A DNA stretch of 64,000 nt from Aminiphilus circumscriptus DSM 16581 (lineage in GTDB: Bacteria; Synergistota; Synergistia; Synergistales; Aminiphilaceae). The notes under the pieces were generated by a model. That model saw only the letters and a list, made by a program, of their open reading frames with translations. It had not been told where the DNA came from and did not search any database. Numbering within the stretch: the stretch's first letter is position 1; every line of letters starts with the position of its first letter. Shown piece after piece: positions 1 through 8,320 of this stretch. The stretch lies in the NCBI RefSeq assembly GCF_000526375.1, contig NZ_JAFY01000007.1, positions 124,001-188,000 on the forward strand, given 5' to 3'. The position numbers and the translations under genes are program-made.

Positions 1-2
1 AG

Positions 3-62
3 ACGCAGCGATACGTCCGGAATGTGCTGGCTCTTTACAGGAAACTGAAGGAGGAGGAATAG
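3..62 (+). CDS. C-terminal tail of an upstream gene, probably fliJ (partial)
   Basis: Frame 3 is open from the window edge and reads TQRYVRNVLALYRKLKEEE before a TAG at 60-62. The charged, helical tail and its position just before a MotE-like gene and fliK fit FliJ, the coiled-coil export chaperone, but only about 19 residues are visible. The run GGAGGAGGA inside its last codons is the ribosome binding site of the next gene, so the two are translationally linked. The identity is inferred from gene order. Confidence 0.45.
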   Translation, partial: TQRYVRNVLALYRKLKEEE

Positions 63-66
63 GTTC

Positions 67-762
67 ATGGCGGATCCGATGCGGGATTCCTCCGAAGAGA
101 GAATCGACGAACCGAGGCCCTCGCCGAAGGTTCCCAAGAGCGCCGGAGGGAGCTCCAAGGCGAAGAAAAAGTCCCGCGGACGCGGATGTGCCATGTTTCT
201 TCTGTCACTTCTTCTTCTGGGAGGAACCCTTTCCGGTCTGCATCTGGCCGGTGTGTGGGATGCGCGCACGGTCCTCTATCCGTTGCTTCCCCAGATTCCT
301 CTGGTCGGAGAACAGCTTTCGGATGCCTTCGGCGTGCCTCCCCGTTATGCCCTCACCGTCGCGGAACGTCGCGCCCTCGAAATCGAGGAGCGGGAGCAGC
401 TGCTCGCCCTGCGGGAGGCGGAACTCAACGCTCTCCGGACCGCGTCGGAAGCCATCTCCGCGGATCTCCTCGCCAGAGCGGAAGCGCTCGGAAGGCAGGA
501 GGCGCTTCTGGCGGAACAGTTGGCGCAGCAGCCGACACAGGATGGGCCGGACGCGGAGGAAAAGAACATCGAGGACCTTCTCCGAACCTACCAGGAAATG
601 TCTCCCCGCAACGCCGCCCAGATCATGCAGGATCTCCGGGAGGATCTGGCGGTGACGCTCCTCTCCCGCATGCCCCAGGATCAGGCGGCGGCAATCCTCG
701 CCAAGATGGACAGCCCGAAGGCGGCCCGCCTCACGGAGCGGCTGGCGACTCTCAAGCGGTAA
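67..762 (+). CDS. MotE/YlxF-like flagellar protein with MgtE-N-type C-terminal domain
   Basis: A 231-residue protein with a basic, Pro/Ser-rich cytoplasmic start (1-40), one membrane helix at about 41-64, a glutamate- and alanine-rich coiled coil at about 97-155 and a C-terminal domain at about 165-230 with the motifs MSPRNAAQIM, LLSRMPQDQAAAIL and AKMDSPKAARLTE. That C-terminal pattern is the MgtE-N/FliG-N-like domain of MotE, a periplasmic partner of stator components, and of the YlxF protein found between fliJ and fliK in Firmicutes. The start follows GGAGGAGGA by about 8 bases. It probably stabilises stator or export components on the periplasmic side; the family assignment is good, the exact role is inferred. 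Confidence 0.7.
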   Translation: MADPMRDSSEERIDEPRPSPKVPKSAGGSSKAKKKSRGRGCAMFLLSLLLLGGTLSGLHLAGVWDARTVLYPLLPQIPLVGEQLSDAFGVPPRYALTVAERRALEIEEREQLLALREAELNALRTASEAISADLLARAEALGRQEALLAEQLAQQPTQDGPDAEEKNIEDLLRTYQEMSPRNAAQIMQDLREDLAVTLLSRMPQDQAAAILAKMDSPKAARLTERLATLKR

Positions 763-1235
763 CCCTGCGGTTTCGAAGCATCCTTGTCTTTATGCCGCGT
801 GACGTGTTCGACCTGGAAGAACCGGAACCCCGCTTTTGTCGGACAACACCGGAGAGGGTGGATTTTTTTCTTGTGAAAGCGCTTTCCTCCGGGGTGTTTC
901 CTTTTGTTCCGTCGTCTCGGTTTGGTGCATATTCTGCATATTCAATCAAGTCTGCTCTTCCTCCGGGAGCAGTGTGTTGCTTTCGCCGGCGGGGTGATTT
1001 CGGCCTCGTCGCTTCGATTTTCCCCTTGTCCGGCTCCTCTTCCCTCCTCGCCTCGTTCTTCTGAAGCATTCCATGGGATAAAGTCCCGCTTCGAAATGCC
1101 GATACCAACTACGAGGCATTCGAAGAGTCAGTCCAATGTGTTTGTTCACGCGCAGTGCCTGCCACGGATGGTCGGGCTTTGAAACGGCAAGGGAATGCGG
1201 CTTGACCGACATGACAATCATCTCAGGAGGCCGCC
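763..1235. other. 473-bp intergenic region upstream of the first flgE paralogue
   Basis: No convincing gene is present; open frames here on both strands look like random GC-rich frames with odd composition. The stretch holds a short CACC/GGTG hairpin followed by seven T at about 848-870 (at best a weak terminator), a short direct repeat GCATATTC at about 926-942, and a sigma-28 promoter at 1079-1105. It is the longest non-coding gap in the motility block and appears to split it into separate transcription units. Confidence 0.6.
1079..1105 (+). promoter_or_regulatory. Sigma-28 (FliA) promoter ahead of flgE paralogue 1
   Basis: The sequence reads TAAAGTCC, then exactly 11 bases, then GCCGATAC. 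The FliA/SigD consensus is TAAAGTTT-N11-GCCGATAA, so 13 of 16 positions match with ideal spacing. Transcription would start near 1112, leaving a leader of about 124 bases before the ATG at 1236. The sigma factor that should read it is encoded at 26377-27132. Confidence 0.75.
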
Positions 1236-2603
1236 ATGATACGATCTCTGTGGACAGGCGTGAACGGCGTGGTTGGGCATCAGACCTATCTCGACGTGAT
1301 CGGCAATAACGTGGCCAACGTGAATACCGTTGGTTTTCGCAAATCCTCCCCGGTCTTCTCCGATCTCCTTTCGGACCTGATGCGTGGCGCCACCGGCCCC
1401 CAGGGCAATGTGGGCGGTGTGAGCCCCATGCAGGTCGGCTTGGGGTCTCTCGTTACCGCCATCGATGTGAGCCAGGCTGCCGGAACTCTTTCCCTCACCG
1501 ACAGTCCCACGGATATCGCCATCTCGGGGTCCGGCTTTTTTGTCGTCCAGAATGAACAGGGACAGTTTTACACCAGGGCGGGGAATTTCGTCGCCGATGG
1601 AGAAGGGTATCTCGTGCAGTCCGGGACGGGAAACTACCTGATGGGGACGAGAATCGGCGACGGAAGTGTTCCGGGAACTCCCGGCGGACTTGAACCGGTG
1701 AAAATTCCCGTGCCGTCCGAAACGGGAGATTCGGAGTACACCCTCCCTCCCAAAGCGACGGGGGGCATCCTTTACGCGTGCAATCTCGACGCGGGCATGG
1801 CTCTGGGCGATTCCCACGCCACGGAGACGACTGTCTACGACAATCTCGGCAATGTTCATCAAATCCGGGTGACCTGGTCCAAGGCCACGGAAATCGCTCC
1901 GGACGGGACGGAGACATGGAAACTGAACCGCTGGACCTGGAAGGCGGAACTGCTCGACGAGGATCCTCCTGTCGAGGTGGGGGCTGGCGAGATCGGATTT
2001 TCCGGCGCTTCCGATCCTGCGACGGGAATCGTGGCGGGCGACATCATCCGGGATGGATCGGAGATCGTCACCATCAACGTGCCCTACAGCCCTGTCCCTG
2101 ATCCCAACAATCCGGGACAGACCGTCACGCCCGAGGCCGGGGAGATCACCCTCGATTTCGGTGGCGGCGGAGATCCACTCGCGGGGATCACTCAATTCGG
2201 AAGCTCCAGCACGACCCGTTCCGTCAAGCAGGATGGCTATCCCATGGGATACCGACAGGGAGTGGTCGTCACCGCCGACGGTGTGCTGAACGTGGTGTAT
2301 TCAAACAACATGGTCAAATCCACCTACCGCATTCCCCTTGCGTTCTTTCGTAATCCCATGGGACTCAAGAGCGAAGGGGACGTCCTCTTTTCTGTAACCG
2401 CGAATTCCGGGGATCTGAACCTCCTCTTTCCCGGCGCGGAGAACACGGGAAAGCTTATGGGAGGTGCGCTTGAGGGGAGCAACGGCGATCTGGCCGACTC
2501 CTTCTCCGATCTCATCATTTCTCAGCGGAGCTTTCAGGCGAATGCTCGGGTTATCACCACCAGCGATGCTTTCCTGAAGGAAAGCATCGCCATGAAGAAA
2601 TAA
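1236..2603 (+). CDS. flgE: Flagellar hook protein FlgE paralogue 1
   Basis: A 455-residue axial protein. The N-terminal rod/hook helix carries YLDVIGNNVANVNTVGF (residues about 18-35), then SPMQVGLG and the D1 motif GSGFFVVQNEQGQFYTRAG, and the C-terminus carries SQRSFQANARVITTSD, all hallmarks of FlgE/F/G axial proteins; length and the DxxGN region fit hook protein. It starts behind AGGAGG. It lies immediately downstream of the sigma-28 promoter and upstream of fliK. A longer paralogue follows flgD at 4971, which is the usual place for the true hook gene. This copy may be a second hook protein or a specialised late-expressed variant. Confidence 0.85.
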   Translation: MIRSLWTGVNGVVGHQTYLDVIGNNVANVNTVGFRKSSPVFSDLLSDLMRGATGPQGNVGGVSPMQVGLGSLVTAIDVSQAAGTLSLTDSPTDIAISGSGFFVVQNEQGQFYTRAGNFVADGEGYLVQSGTGNYLMGTRIGDGSVPGTPGGLEPVKIPVPSETGDSEYTLPPKATGGILYACNLDAGMALGDSHATETTVYDNLGNVHQIRVTWSKATEIAPDGTETWKLNRWTWKAELLDEDPPVEVGAGEIGFSGASDPATGIVAGDIIRDGSEIVTINVPYSPVPDPNNPGQTVTPEAGEITLDFGGGGDPLAGITQFGSSSTTRSVKQDGYPMGYRQGVVVTADGVLNVVYSNNMVKSTYRIPLAFFRNPMGLKSEGDVLFSVTANSGDLNLLFPGAENTGKLMGGALEGSNGDLADSFSDLIISQRSFQANARVITTSDAFLKESIAMKK

Positions 2604-2638
2604 CGGGGCCGAACCGTGGCAGAAAGGAGCCCCTGAAC

Positions 2639-4366
2639 ATGTCCGTCAATTCCGTCCAGGCACTTTTTCCGGATCCCGCTTCGGCTTCGCCTGCGGGAAA
2701 GAGATCCGGCAAGACCCAAAGCGCCTCTTCCGGAGCGGTTTTCGAGACGTTCCTTTCCACTGCGGGGGAGAATCTTTCCCAAAGCGATACCGGGAAGGGG
2801 GCAGTTCTCGAAGGATCGCTTGCGGAATCCCATGCTGCTGTTTCGGGGGCTCTTTCGCCGGGGCTCGTCGAGCTGGCGTGGACGTTCTGGACTGGCGACG
2901 GAGACGAAGATCCGGCGAAAGAGGTGCTTGCCGATCCCTCGAAGGCGGAAGAGGAGGACGTGTCGTTCGAAGAGGAAACGGGTGCGGGTGCGCTTCGGGA
3001 TGGTGCGCCGGAGAGTTCGCTTTCCTGCTTGGCGGACGGCGTGGATATCGCCGAGATCGTCGCAGTGCCTGCAACGCCAGGCGGCGTTGAGGTCGCTGCG
3101 GAAAATTTGATTGAAGAGGGGAGTGCTGTCGTTCCGTCTCCCCCGGTGCCCGAAAATCAACCTGCGGTTTCGGTCGAAGAACGGCACCGTGATGGAATGG
3201 CGGCGGTTTTGGACGAAAACGTGGCCCGTTCGGAAGAAACGGTACTCTCGCAGGCGGGACTTCTCGACGAAGGCGATGACGCTGCGGACAAGGATGCCTC
3301 CGGGGTTGTTTTTCCCGAGGGGGGGGCTCGGAGGGCAGACGCAAAGAATGAAGGGAACACCGCTTCGTTGTTGAAAAAGGGAATGCCTCTTTCCAGAGAG
3401 AACGACGCTTCCGGAATGCTTCGTTCCGCTGCGGTGCCTGTCCGGGAGGAGGTTGTGAAAAACCTCCCCGAGGGCGCTCTCTCCGGAGGGGCCGAGAGCA
3501 AAGAATCTCCGGCGCCGGTTTCGGAATTATCGCTCGAAGATATCGCGAAAACGGTGACGGAGAAGGCAGTTGTGGAGGATGCGCTCCCCCGGAATGCGGC
3601 GATGACAGGACGTCCGCTCTTGCCGGACGGCTCCGTTCCGAATGAGGCTCGTCCTAAAAGCGATGAGGGGGCGGGCAAGAGCGTGTCTCAGGAATTGGGA
3701 CAGACCGCGGCTCGGGAGGTTCCGGAAGCGCATTCCGAAACGGAGCAGCGGAGTGGTGATGCATTTGCCGGAGGACATGAGGGGCAGGGCGCCAGGAACA
3801 CCGCGACGTCCTCGGCATCGCTCGGAAGGGAGACGGCTTTCGCCTCGCTCCTTGACGGGAGTGCATCCTCCGACATTTCCGGTCCGGCGCGGAGTGTTCC
3901 GGGCCCCCTTCCCGGAGAAGGTGCGTCCCTCCCGCTGCAGGGGCGCGGATTCGCGGCTCTGCCCGAGGGGATGACGGAAGTGGTGCGTGTGATTGCCACT
4001 GAAGAGGGGCATCGTGCCCGGATTATCGTGGATCCTCCCGCTCTGGGACGCGTGGACGTGACCGTCCAGACCACGGGAAACGGCATGGAGGCGGTGCTCC
4101 GGGTGGACAACGAGGCGTTGCGGCAGACCCTGTTGGGCCAGCTCGACCAGTTGCGGCAGGCCCTCGCACAGCAGGGAATCACCGTTGGGCAGCTCAGCGT
4201 CGATGTCCGGCAGCAGGAAGAGCAGCAGCACAACCAGAGCGATTCCGGAAAGAGCCGACGGACGAACAGGCTTTCCGGTATGGAAGACGGTGGTTCCGAC
4301 GAAGACGAGGAACGGAGAACCGTGCGGCTTGACCTCGAGCGGGGCTTGCTGCACTGGATAGCCTGA
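2639..4366 (+). CDS. fliK: Flagellar hook-length control protein FliK
   Basis: A 575-residue protein. Residues 1-440 are low-complexity, rich in Ala, Glu, Gly and Ser, as usual for the ruler part of FliK. The C-terminal Flg_hook domain (about 450-530) shows ARIIVDPPALGRVDVTVQ, VDNEALRQTLLGQLDQLRQAL and QGITVGQLSVDV, followed by a charged Gln-rich tail. FliK measures hook length and switches export specificity through FlhB. It sits just before flgD as in Bacillus and Thermotoga. A run of eight G lies at 3319-3326 within an intact reading frame. Confidence 0.88.
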   Translation: MSVNSVQALFPDPASASPAGKRSGKTQSASSGAVFETFLSTAGENLSQSDTGKGAVLEGSLAESHAAVSGALSPGLVELAWTFWTGDGDEDPAKEVLADPSKAEEEDVSFEEETGAGALRDGAPESSLSCLADGVDIAEIVAVPATPGGVEVAAENLIEEGSAVVPSPPVPENQPAVSVEERHRDGMAAVLDENVARSEETVLSQAGLLDEGDDAADKDASGVVFPEGGARRADAKNEGNTASLLKKGMPLSRENDASGMLRSAAVPVREEVVKNLPEGALSGGAESKESPAPVSELSLEDIAKTVTEKAVVEDALPRNAAMTGRPLLPDGSVPNEARPKSDEGAGKSVSQELGQTAAREVPEAHSETEQRSGDAFAGGHEGQGARNTATSSASLGRETAFASLLDGSASSDISGPARSVPGPLPGEGASLPLQGRGFAALPEGMTEVVRVIATEEGHRARIIVDPPALGRVDVTVQTTGNGMEAVLRVDNEALRQTLLGQLDQLRQALAQQGITVGQLSVDVRQQEEQQHNQSDSGKSRRTNRLSGMEDGGSDEDEERRTVRLDLERGLLHWIA

Positions 4367-4386
4367 ACGGAAAGGAGCGAACCGAC

Positions 4387-4809
4387 ATGTTTCAGACGGC
4401 GAGCGTTGCGGGAACGGGAAGTGCTTTCTCCACAAGCAGCGCCAGTTCGAGTGACATAACCAGAACGGTGAAGACCGAACTTGACAAGGACGATTTCCTG
4501 AAGCTTCTCATTACGCAGCTTACGCACCAGGATCCGCTGAACCCCATGGAGGACAAGGAGTTCATCGCCCAGATGGCACAGTTCAGCTCCCTTGAGCAGT
4601 TGACGAACCTCAACGCGGGGCTGGAGAGCATGACGAACTTCGCCATGACCAACGCGGTGAATTACATCGGAAGAACCGTCACCTTCTACAACAGCGACGG
4701 CGAGGAACTTTCCTACAAGGTAACCTCCGTGACCTTCAATCAGGGGGAAGTGACGCTCCATTACGACGGAGGCAGTGTTCCTCTCGAGAACGTCATCGGC
4801 GTTGCCTGA
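4387..4809 (+). CDS. flgD: Flagellar hook cap scaffolding protein FlgD (short form)
   Basis: A 140-residue protein with the conserved FlgD N-terminal block DFLKLLITQLTHQDPLNPME at about residues 37-56, followed by FIAQMAQFSSLEQL. FlgD caps the growing hook and is needed for FlgE polymerisation. The protein is shorter than the enterobacterial form (about 230 residues), keeping only a reduced C-terminal part, a common variant outside Proteobacteria. It starts 20 bases after fliK with an AAAGGAG site and precedes the second flgE. Confidence 0.9.
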   Translation: MFQTASVAGTGSAFSTSSASSSDITRTVKTELDKDDFLKLLITQLTHQDPLNPMEDKEFIAQMAQFSSLEQLTNLNAGLESMTNFAMTNAVNYIGRTVTFYNSDGEELSYKVTSVTFNQGEVTLHYDGGSVPLENVIGVA

Positions 4810-4970
4810 TGCAGGAGGAGGTTGCCAGGCAAGAAAGCCTGTCGTTCCGTGTTAACCGATTGAAGAGGGAGAGGGTTTTCCCGTGCGCGGCCAGGGAGGA
4901 GCAGCGCTCGCAACGGCAAGGGATTGCAGACGAAAACGAAAGAAAATGACTTCATGAGGAGGGTACCGCC

Positions 4971-6977
4971 ATGCTGCGATCTCTGATGGCCGGCGTTACG
5001 GGTATCAAGGCTCACACGACCTATCTCGACGTGATCGGCAACAACATCGCCAACGTGAACACCACGGGTTTCAAGAAATCTGTCACGACCTTCCAGGACC
5101 TGTTGTACCAGACGGCGAAGGGAGCCACCGCGCCCGACGCCGGAGCGGGACGGGGAGGCATCAACCCCATGCAGGTGGGGCTCGGTGTGAACGTGGCGGC
5201 CATCGAAACCATCCACACCCAGGGGAACGTGAGCTACACGGGAAACCGGACGGACTTTGCCATCCAGGGCGACGGGTACTTCGTCGTCAAGGATGGGGGA
5301 AATACGTATTATACTCGGGCGGGAGCCTATGTTCTCGATGCGGCGGGCAACGTGGTGAGTTCCGGAACGGGCTACATGCTCCAGGGATACGGCATGTCCC
5401 AGGATCCCACGGATCCCACCAAATATATCCAGGGGAGTACCCTCGGAGCCATCAACATTCCCATCGGTCAGAAGATCCCCGCCAAGGAGACCGAACTGGT
5501 GGGGTTCCGGTGCAACCTGAACAGCAGCGTTCCCACCTATCTCGCCTCGGGGTTCACCCCTGTGGGAACGCAGCAGAAAGTGACGCTCAACGGAACGCAG
5601 TACACCGTGACCTTTGCCGAGAGCGCCGGAAGTCCAACGGCCACGGCGACGGATTTTCTCCGCATCACCTTTGATGGTGCTGGCGGTCTAAATGGGACGC
5701 TCCAAATGCAGCTCGATGGTGTGGATGCAGAGGGAAACCCTGTTCTGTCCATCGGTGCCGGTTCGACACCAACTTTGGCGGCGGCCACAACATACGATCC
5801 GAATACGGGTCTCCTCACCGTGCAGGATGGCACTGATCGGTGGGAGATGAATCTCTGGGATAACCTTGATATGGAGTACGTTACCTTCAAGGACCCCACC
5901 AATCCGAACCTGACCTGGAAGGTTCTCACCGAGTTCGATCCTGCGGCGAATCGCATGAAGATCTGGTACCAGAGCGACAATGGTGCTGGTGGAGTGAGCC
6001 CTGTCCCCATGGCCGTGTTCGATACCCTGGCTTCGGGGGCGGGACCGATTCTTTTCAACGATGACGGGACCTTCCGGAGCTACGATTCCAATTCGGCCAA
6101 CCCCGGCATTGATCCCATCGCATTGGATGACGGTGCGGGCAACACGCTCGATATCTTTCTCGTGGCGAATCCCTCGGGGAGATCCTTCCTGATTCAGCCC
6201 TCCGATGGTGGTACGCCTCCCGCGGCGACGGGAGAGACCCTGAGCTCCCTGAACCAGCGCATCTCGAGCATTCACGAGACGAAGATCGACGTGTACGACT
6301 CCCTCGGAAACGCCCACACGCTGGAGGTGAGCTGGGAGAAGACCTTCAACAATGAGTGGCGCTGGCGGGCCTGGCTTCCCGACGAACCGGGCATCCCCAT
6401 CACGGGGAACGAGGGGCTCATCACCTTCGGGCCGGACGGTCGCATCACCGGAACGGGAACCGCCACGATCGATCTGGGCTTCGGCGCCGTCGGGGCCAAG
6501 GACACCACGGTGACGCTTGATTTCTCGGGAAAAACGTTTGAAAAGGACGACCTTGAGGGGGTCACCCAGTATGGGTCGGCCTTCACGACGAAGGGATACT
6601 ATCAGGACGGCTATGCCATGGGCGTTCTCGAGGATTTCGCCGTGGGTGCCGACGGGACCGTGACAGGGGTCTACAGCAACGGCAAGAATCAGCCTATCGC
6701 GCGGCTCGCCCTTGCCCTCTTCGCGAATCCCCAGGGCTTGCTCAAGATGGGGGAGACGGTGTTCATGGAGTCTCCCAATTCCGGCGTGGCCCAGATCGTC
6801 AATCCTCAGGAAGGCGGAGCCGGCAAGATCGCCGGAAGCTCCCTGGAGATGTCCAATGTGGACCTGGCGGAGGAGTTCGTGAGCCTCATCAAGGGGCAGC
6901 GCGGTTTTCAGGCCAACGCGAGGGTGGTCACCACGGGAGACCAGGTTCTCGAAGAACTCATCAACCTGAAACGCTAG
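4971..6977 (+). CDS. flgE: Flagellar hook protein FlgE paralogue 2
   Basis: A 668-residue hook protein. N-terminal signature YLDVIGNNIANVNTTGFKKS, NPMQVGLG, and GDGYFVVKDGGNTYYTRAG match FlgE, and the C-terminus ends with GQRGFQANARVVTTGDQVLEELINLKR. The middle region (about residues 180-440) is much expanded relative to paralogue 1, giving large surface D2/D3 domains. Its start follows GAGGAGG. Position fliK-flgD-flgE-flbD-motA is the standard hook gene location, so this is most likely the principal hook subunit. Confidence 0.9.
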   Translation: MLRSLMAGVTGIKAHTTYLDVIGNNIANVNTTGFKKSVTTFQDLLYQTAKGATAPDAGAGRGGINPMQVGLGVNVAAIETIHTQGNVSYTGNRTDFAIQGDGYFVVKDGGNTYYTRAGAYVLDAAGNVVSSGTGYMLQGYGMSQDPTDPTKYIQGSTLGAINIPIGQKIPAKETELVGFRCNLNSSVPTYLASGFTPVGTQQKVTLNGTQYTVTFAESAGSPTATATDFLRITFDGAGGLNGTLQMQLDGVDAEGNPVLSIGAGSTPTLAAATTYDPNTGLLTVQDGTDRWEMNLWDNLDMEYVTFKDPTNPNLTWKVLTEFDPAANRMKIWYQSDNGAGGVSPVPMAVFDTLASGAGPILFNDDGTFRSYDSNSANPGIDPIALDDGAGNTLDIFLVANPSGRSFLIQPSDGGTPPAATGETLSSLNQRISSIHETKIDVYDSLGNAHTLEVSWEKTFNNEWRWRAWLPDEPGIPITGNEGLITFGPDGRITGTGTATIDLGFGAVGAKDTTVTLDFSGKTFEKDDLEGVTQYGSAFTTKGYYQDGYAMGVLEDFAVGADGTVTGVYSNGKNQPIARLALALFANPQGLLKMGETVFMESPNSGVAQIVNPQEGGAGKIAGSSLEMSNVDLAEEFVSLIKGQRGFQANARVVTTGDQVLEELINLKR

Positions 6978-7102
6978 GTTTCTCCGCCATTGCCGCGTGT
7001 CCTCCGGGCTGGGTGTTGCCGGCGGGCAAGGCAGGCGCAGCCTCTCCGGGGGATGTTCATTGTGGTATGACGTTGCTCTGAAGAGGAATCATCGTTACGA
7101 TG

Positions 7103-7126
7103 GAGGGGGTGTTCGCCCCCTCTTTT
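7103..7126 (+). terminator. Rho-independent terminator between flgE and flbD
   Basis: A perfect 7-bp stem GAGGGGG/CCCCCTC with a TGTTCG loop is followed by TTTT. It lies in the 162-bp gap after flgE and ends only 14 bases before the flbD start. It could attenuate readthrough from the hook operon into the stator and switch genes, since no clear promoter is seen between it and flbD. Confidence 0.65.
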
Positions 7127-7139
7127 CCTGGAGGAGGCG

Positions 7140-7352
7140 ATGGAGCGCATGATCGAACTCACGCGGCTCAACGGAAGCATTTTTGTCCTCAACGCGGATC
7201 TCGTCGAGACAGTGGAGACCACGCCGGATACAGTGATCCTTCTCTCCAACGGACATCGCTACGTGGTACGGGAGTCCATGGAGGAGGTGACGAAACGGAT
7301 CCTTGCGTTTCGCCGTCGTGTCATCGATCATCGGGAATTTTCGTCGTCATAG
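7140..7352 (+). CDS. flbD: FlbD family flagellar protein
   Basis: A 70-residue protein with the compact FlbD pattern: IELTRLNGSIFVLNADLVE, then a T/P-containing TPDTVILLSNGHRYVVRES and a helical end. FlbD homologues are small proteins consistently encoded between flgE and motA in Firmicutes, Spirochaetes and Synergistota; the biochemical role is not settled. It starts behind GGAGGAGG. This is unrelated to the Caulobacter response regulator that shares the name. Confidence 0.85.
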   Translation: MERMIELTRLNGSIFVLNADLVETVETTPDTVILLSNGHRYVVRESMEEVTKRILAFRRRVIDHREFSSS

Positions 7353-7480
7353 CGTTCTGTTTGCAGAAAACGTTGTCGCAACGTGAAGTTTTTCCGATTC
7401 CTCCTTGAAGAGGGGTTGGAGGAAGACCGCCAGTGGATTTCGATGTACAATGAAAACGCAGCAGTTGGGGAGGTGGAGGC

Positions 7481-8276
7481 GTGGACCTCGCAACCGTAAT
7501 AGGGTTATCCTTGGCGCTCATTCTCGTCATCGGAGGCATCATCGCCGGCGGTGATCCCGGAGCCTTCGTGGATGTGACGTCGTTGCTCATTACGGGGGGG
7601 GGGGACGCTCGGAACGGTCATCATGAGCAACCCCATCGAACGCTTCAAGGATATGGGGAAAATAATCAAAAGAGCTTTCTTTTCCTCGAGCCCGGATTTG
7701 GTTGGCCTTGTGCAGACCATGGTGAGCTTCGCCGAGAAAGCCCGGCGGGAGGGGCTGCTCGCCCTGGAGGAGGATGCGAGCCAGTTGGAGGACGATTTTC
7801 TGCGCAAGTCCATTCAGCTCGTGGTGGACGGAACGGATCCGGAGCTGGTGAAGGCCATTTTGGACACGGAAATCGGACTTTTGGAGGAACGGCACTCCCA
7901 GAACAAGAAGATGTTCGACACCATGGCGGAACTCGCGCCCGCCTTCGGTATGCTGGGAACGCTCATCGGCCTCGTCCTGATGCTCAAGAACCTGGACGAT
8001 CCCAACGCGCTGGGGCCCGGCATGGCCGTGGCCCTCATCACCACGTTTTACGGTTCCTTCATCGCCAACGTCATCGCCCTTCCCATGTCCAAAAAGCTTA
8101 GTGTGCGCACCTCCCAGGAGGTGCTCTCCCGGGAACTCATGGTGGAAGGGGTCCTTTCGATCCAGGCCGGAGAAAATCCGCGCATCGTGGAGGAAAAGCT
8201 CAAGGTCTTCCTGCCGCCGGTGATGCGGTTGCTGCTGGAGGAGTCGAAAAAGAAGGACAAGAACGAGGCGGCGTGA
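7481..8276 (+). CDS. motA: Flagellar stator protein MotA, reading frame broken at a G11 tract
   Basis: Two overlapping frames together encode one MotA. The first, from a GTG at 7481 behind GGGAGGTGGAGG, gives the first transmembrane helix and AFVDVTSLLITGGG; the second resumes after the G run with TLGTVIMSNPIERF and carries on through the cytoplasmic loop and the helices around MAELAPAFGMLGTLIGLVLM to the stop at 8276. The frames join if the run of 11 G at 7594-7604 is read as 10, giving a normal MotA of about 264 residues. Unshifted, translation leaves the MotA frame and stops at 8101. The 3' part alone has an in-frame ATG at 7623. MotA forms the ion channel of the stator with MotB, encoded next. 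The cause may be sequencing error, slippage or phase variation. Confidence 0.85.
7594..7604. repeat. G11 homopolymer tract inside motA
   Basis: Eleven consecutive G follow TAC at 7591-7593. Ten would keep the MotA frame (Ile-Thr-Gly-Gly-Gly-Thr-Leu-Gly), eleven shift it. It is the longest mononucleotide tract I noticed in the window. Confidence 0.9.
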
Positions 8277-8320
8277 GAACGGTTCTTCCGCTTCCGGGTT
8301 CGGAAAGGGGATGACGGAGC

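Noticed and set aside
904-1182. Small frames in the gap before the first flgE
   Set aside because: Composition is unlike neighbouring proteins and the sigma-28 promoter lies inside the longest of them.
3319-3326. G8 run in fliK as a phase-variable switch
   Set aside because: The frame is intact, and eight G is short for strong slippage; mentioned only with fliK.
7370-7384. Palindrome ACGTTG-TCG-CAACGT before motA as a terminator or operator
   Set aside because: Six-bp stem with the T run displaced by GAAG; too weak to support either call, though it could be a regulator site.
7383-7398. TGAAGTTT close to TTCCGATT as a second sigma-28 promoter before motA
   Set aside because: The two half-sites are adjacent instead of 11 bases apart.
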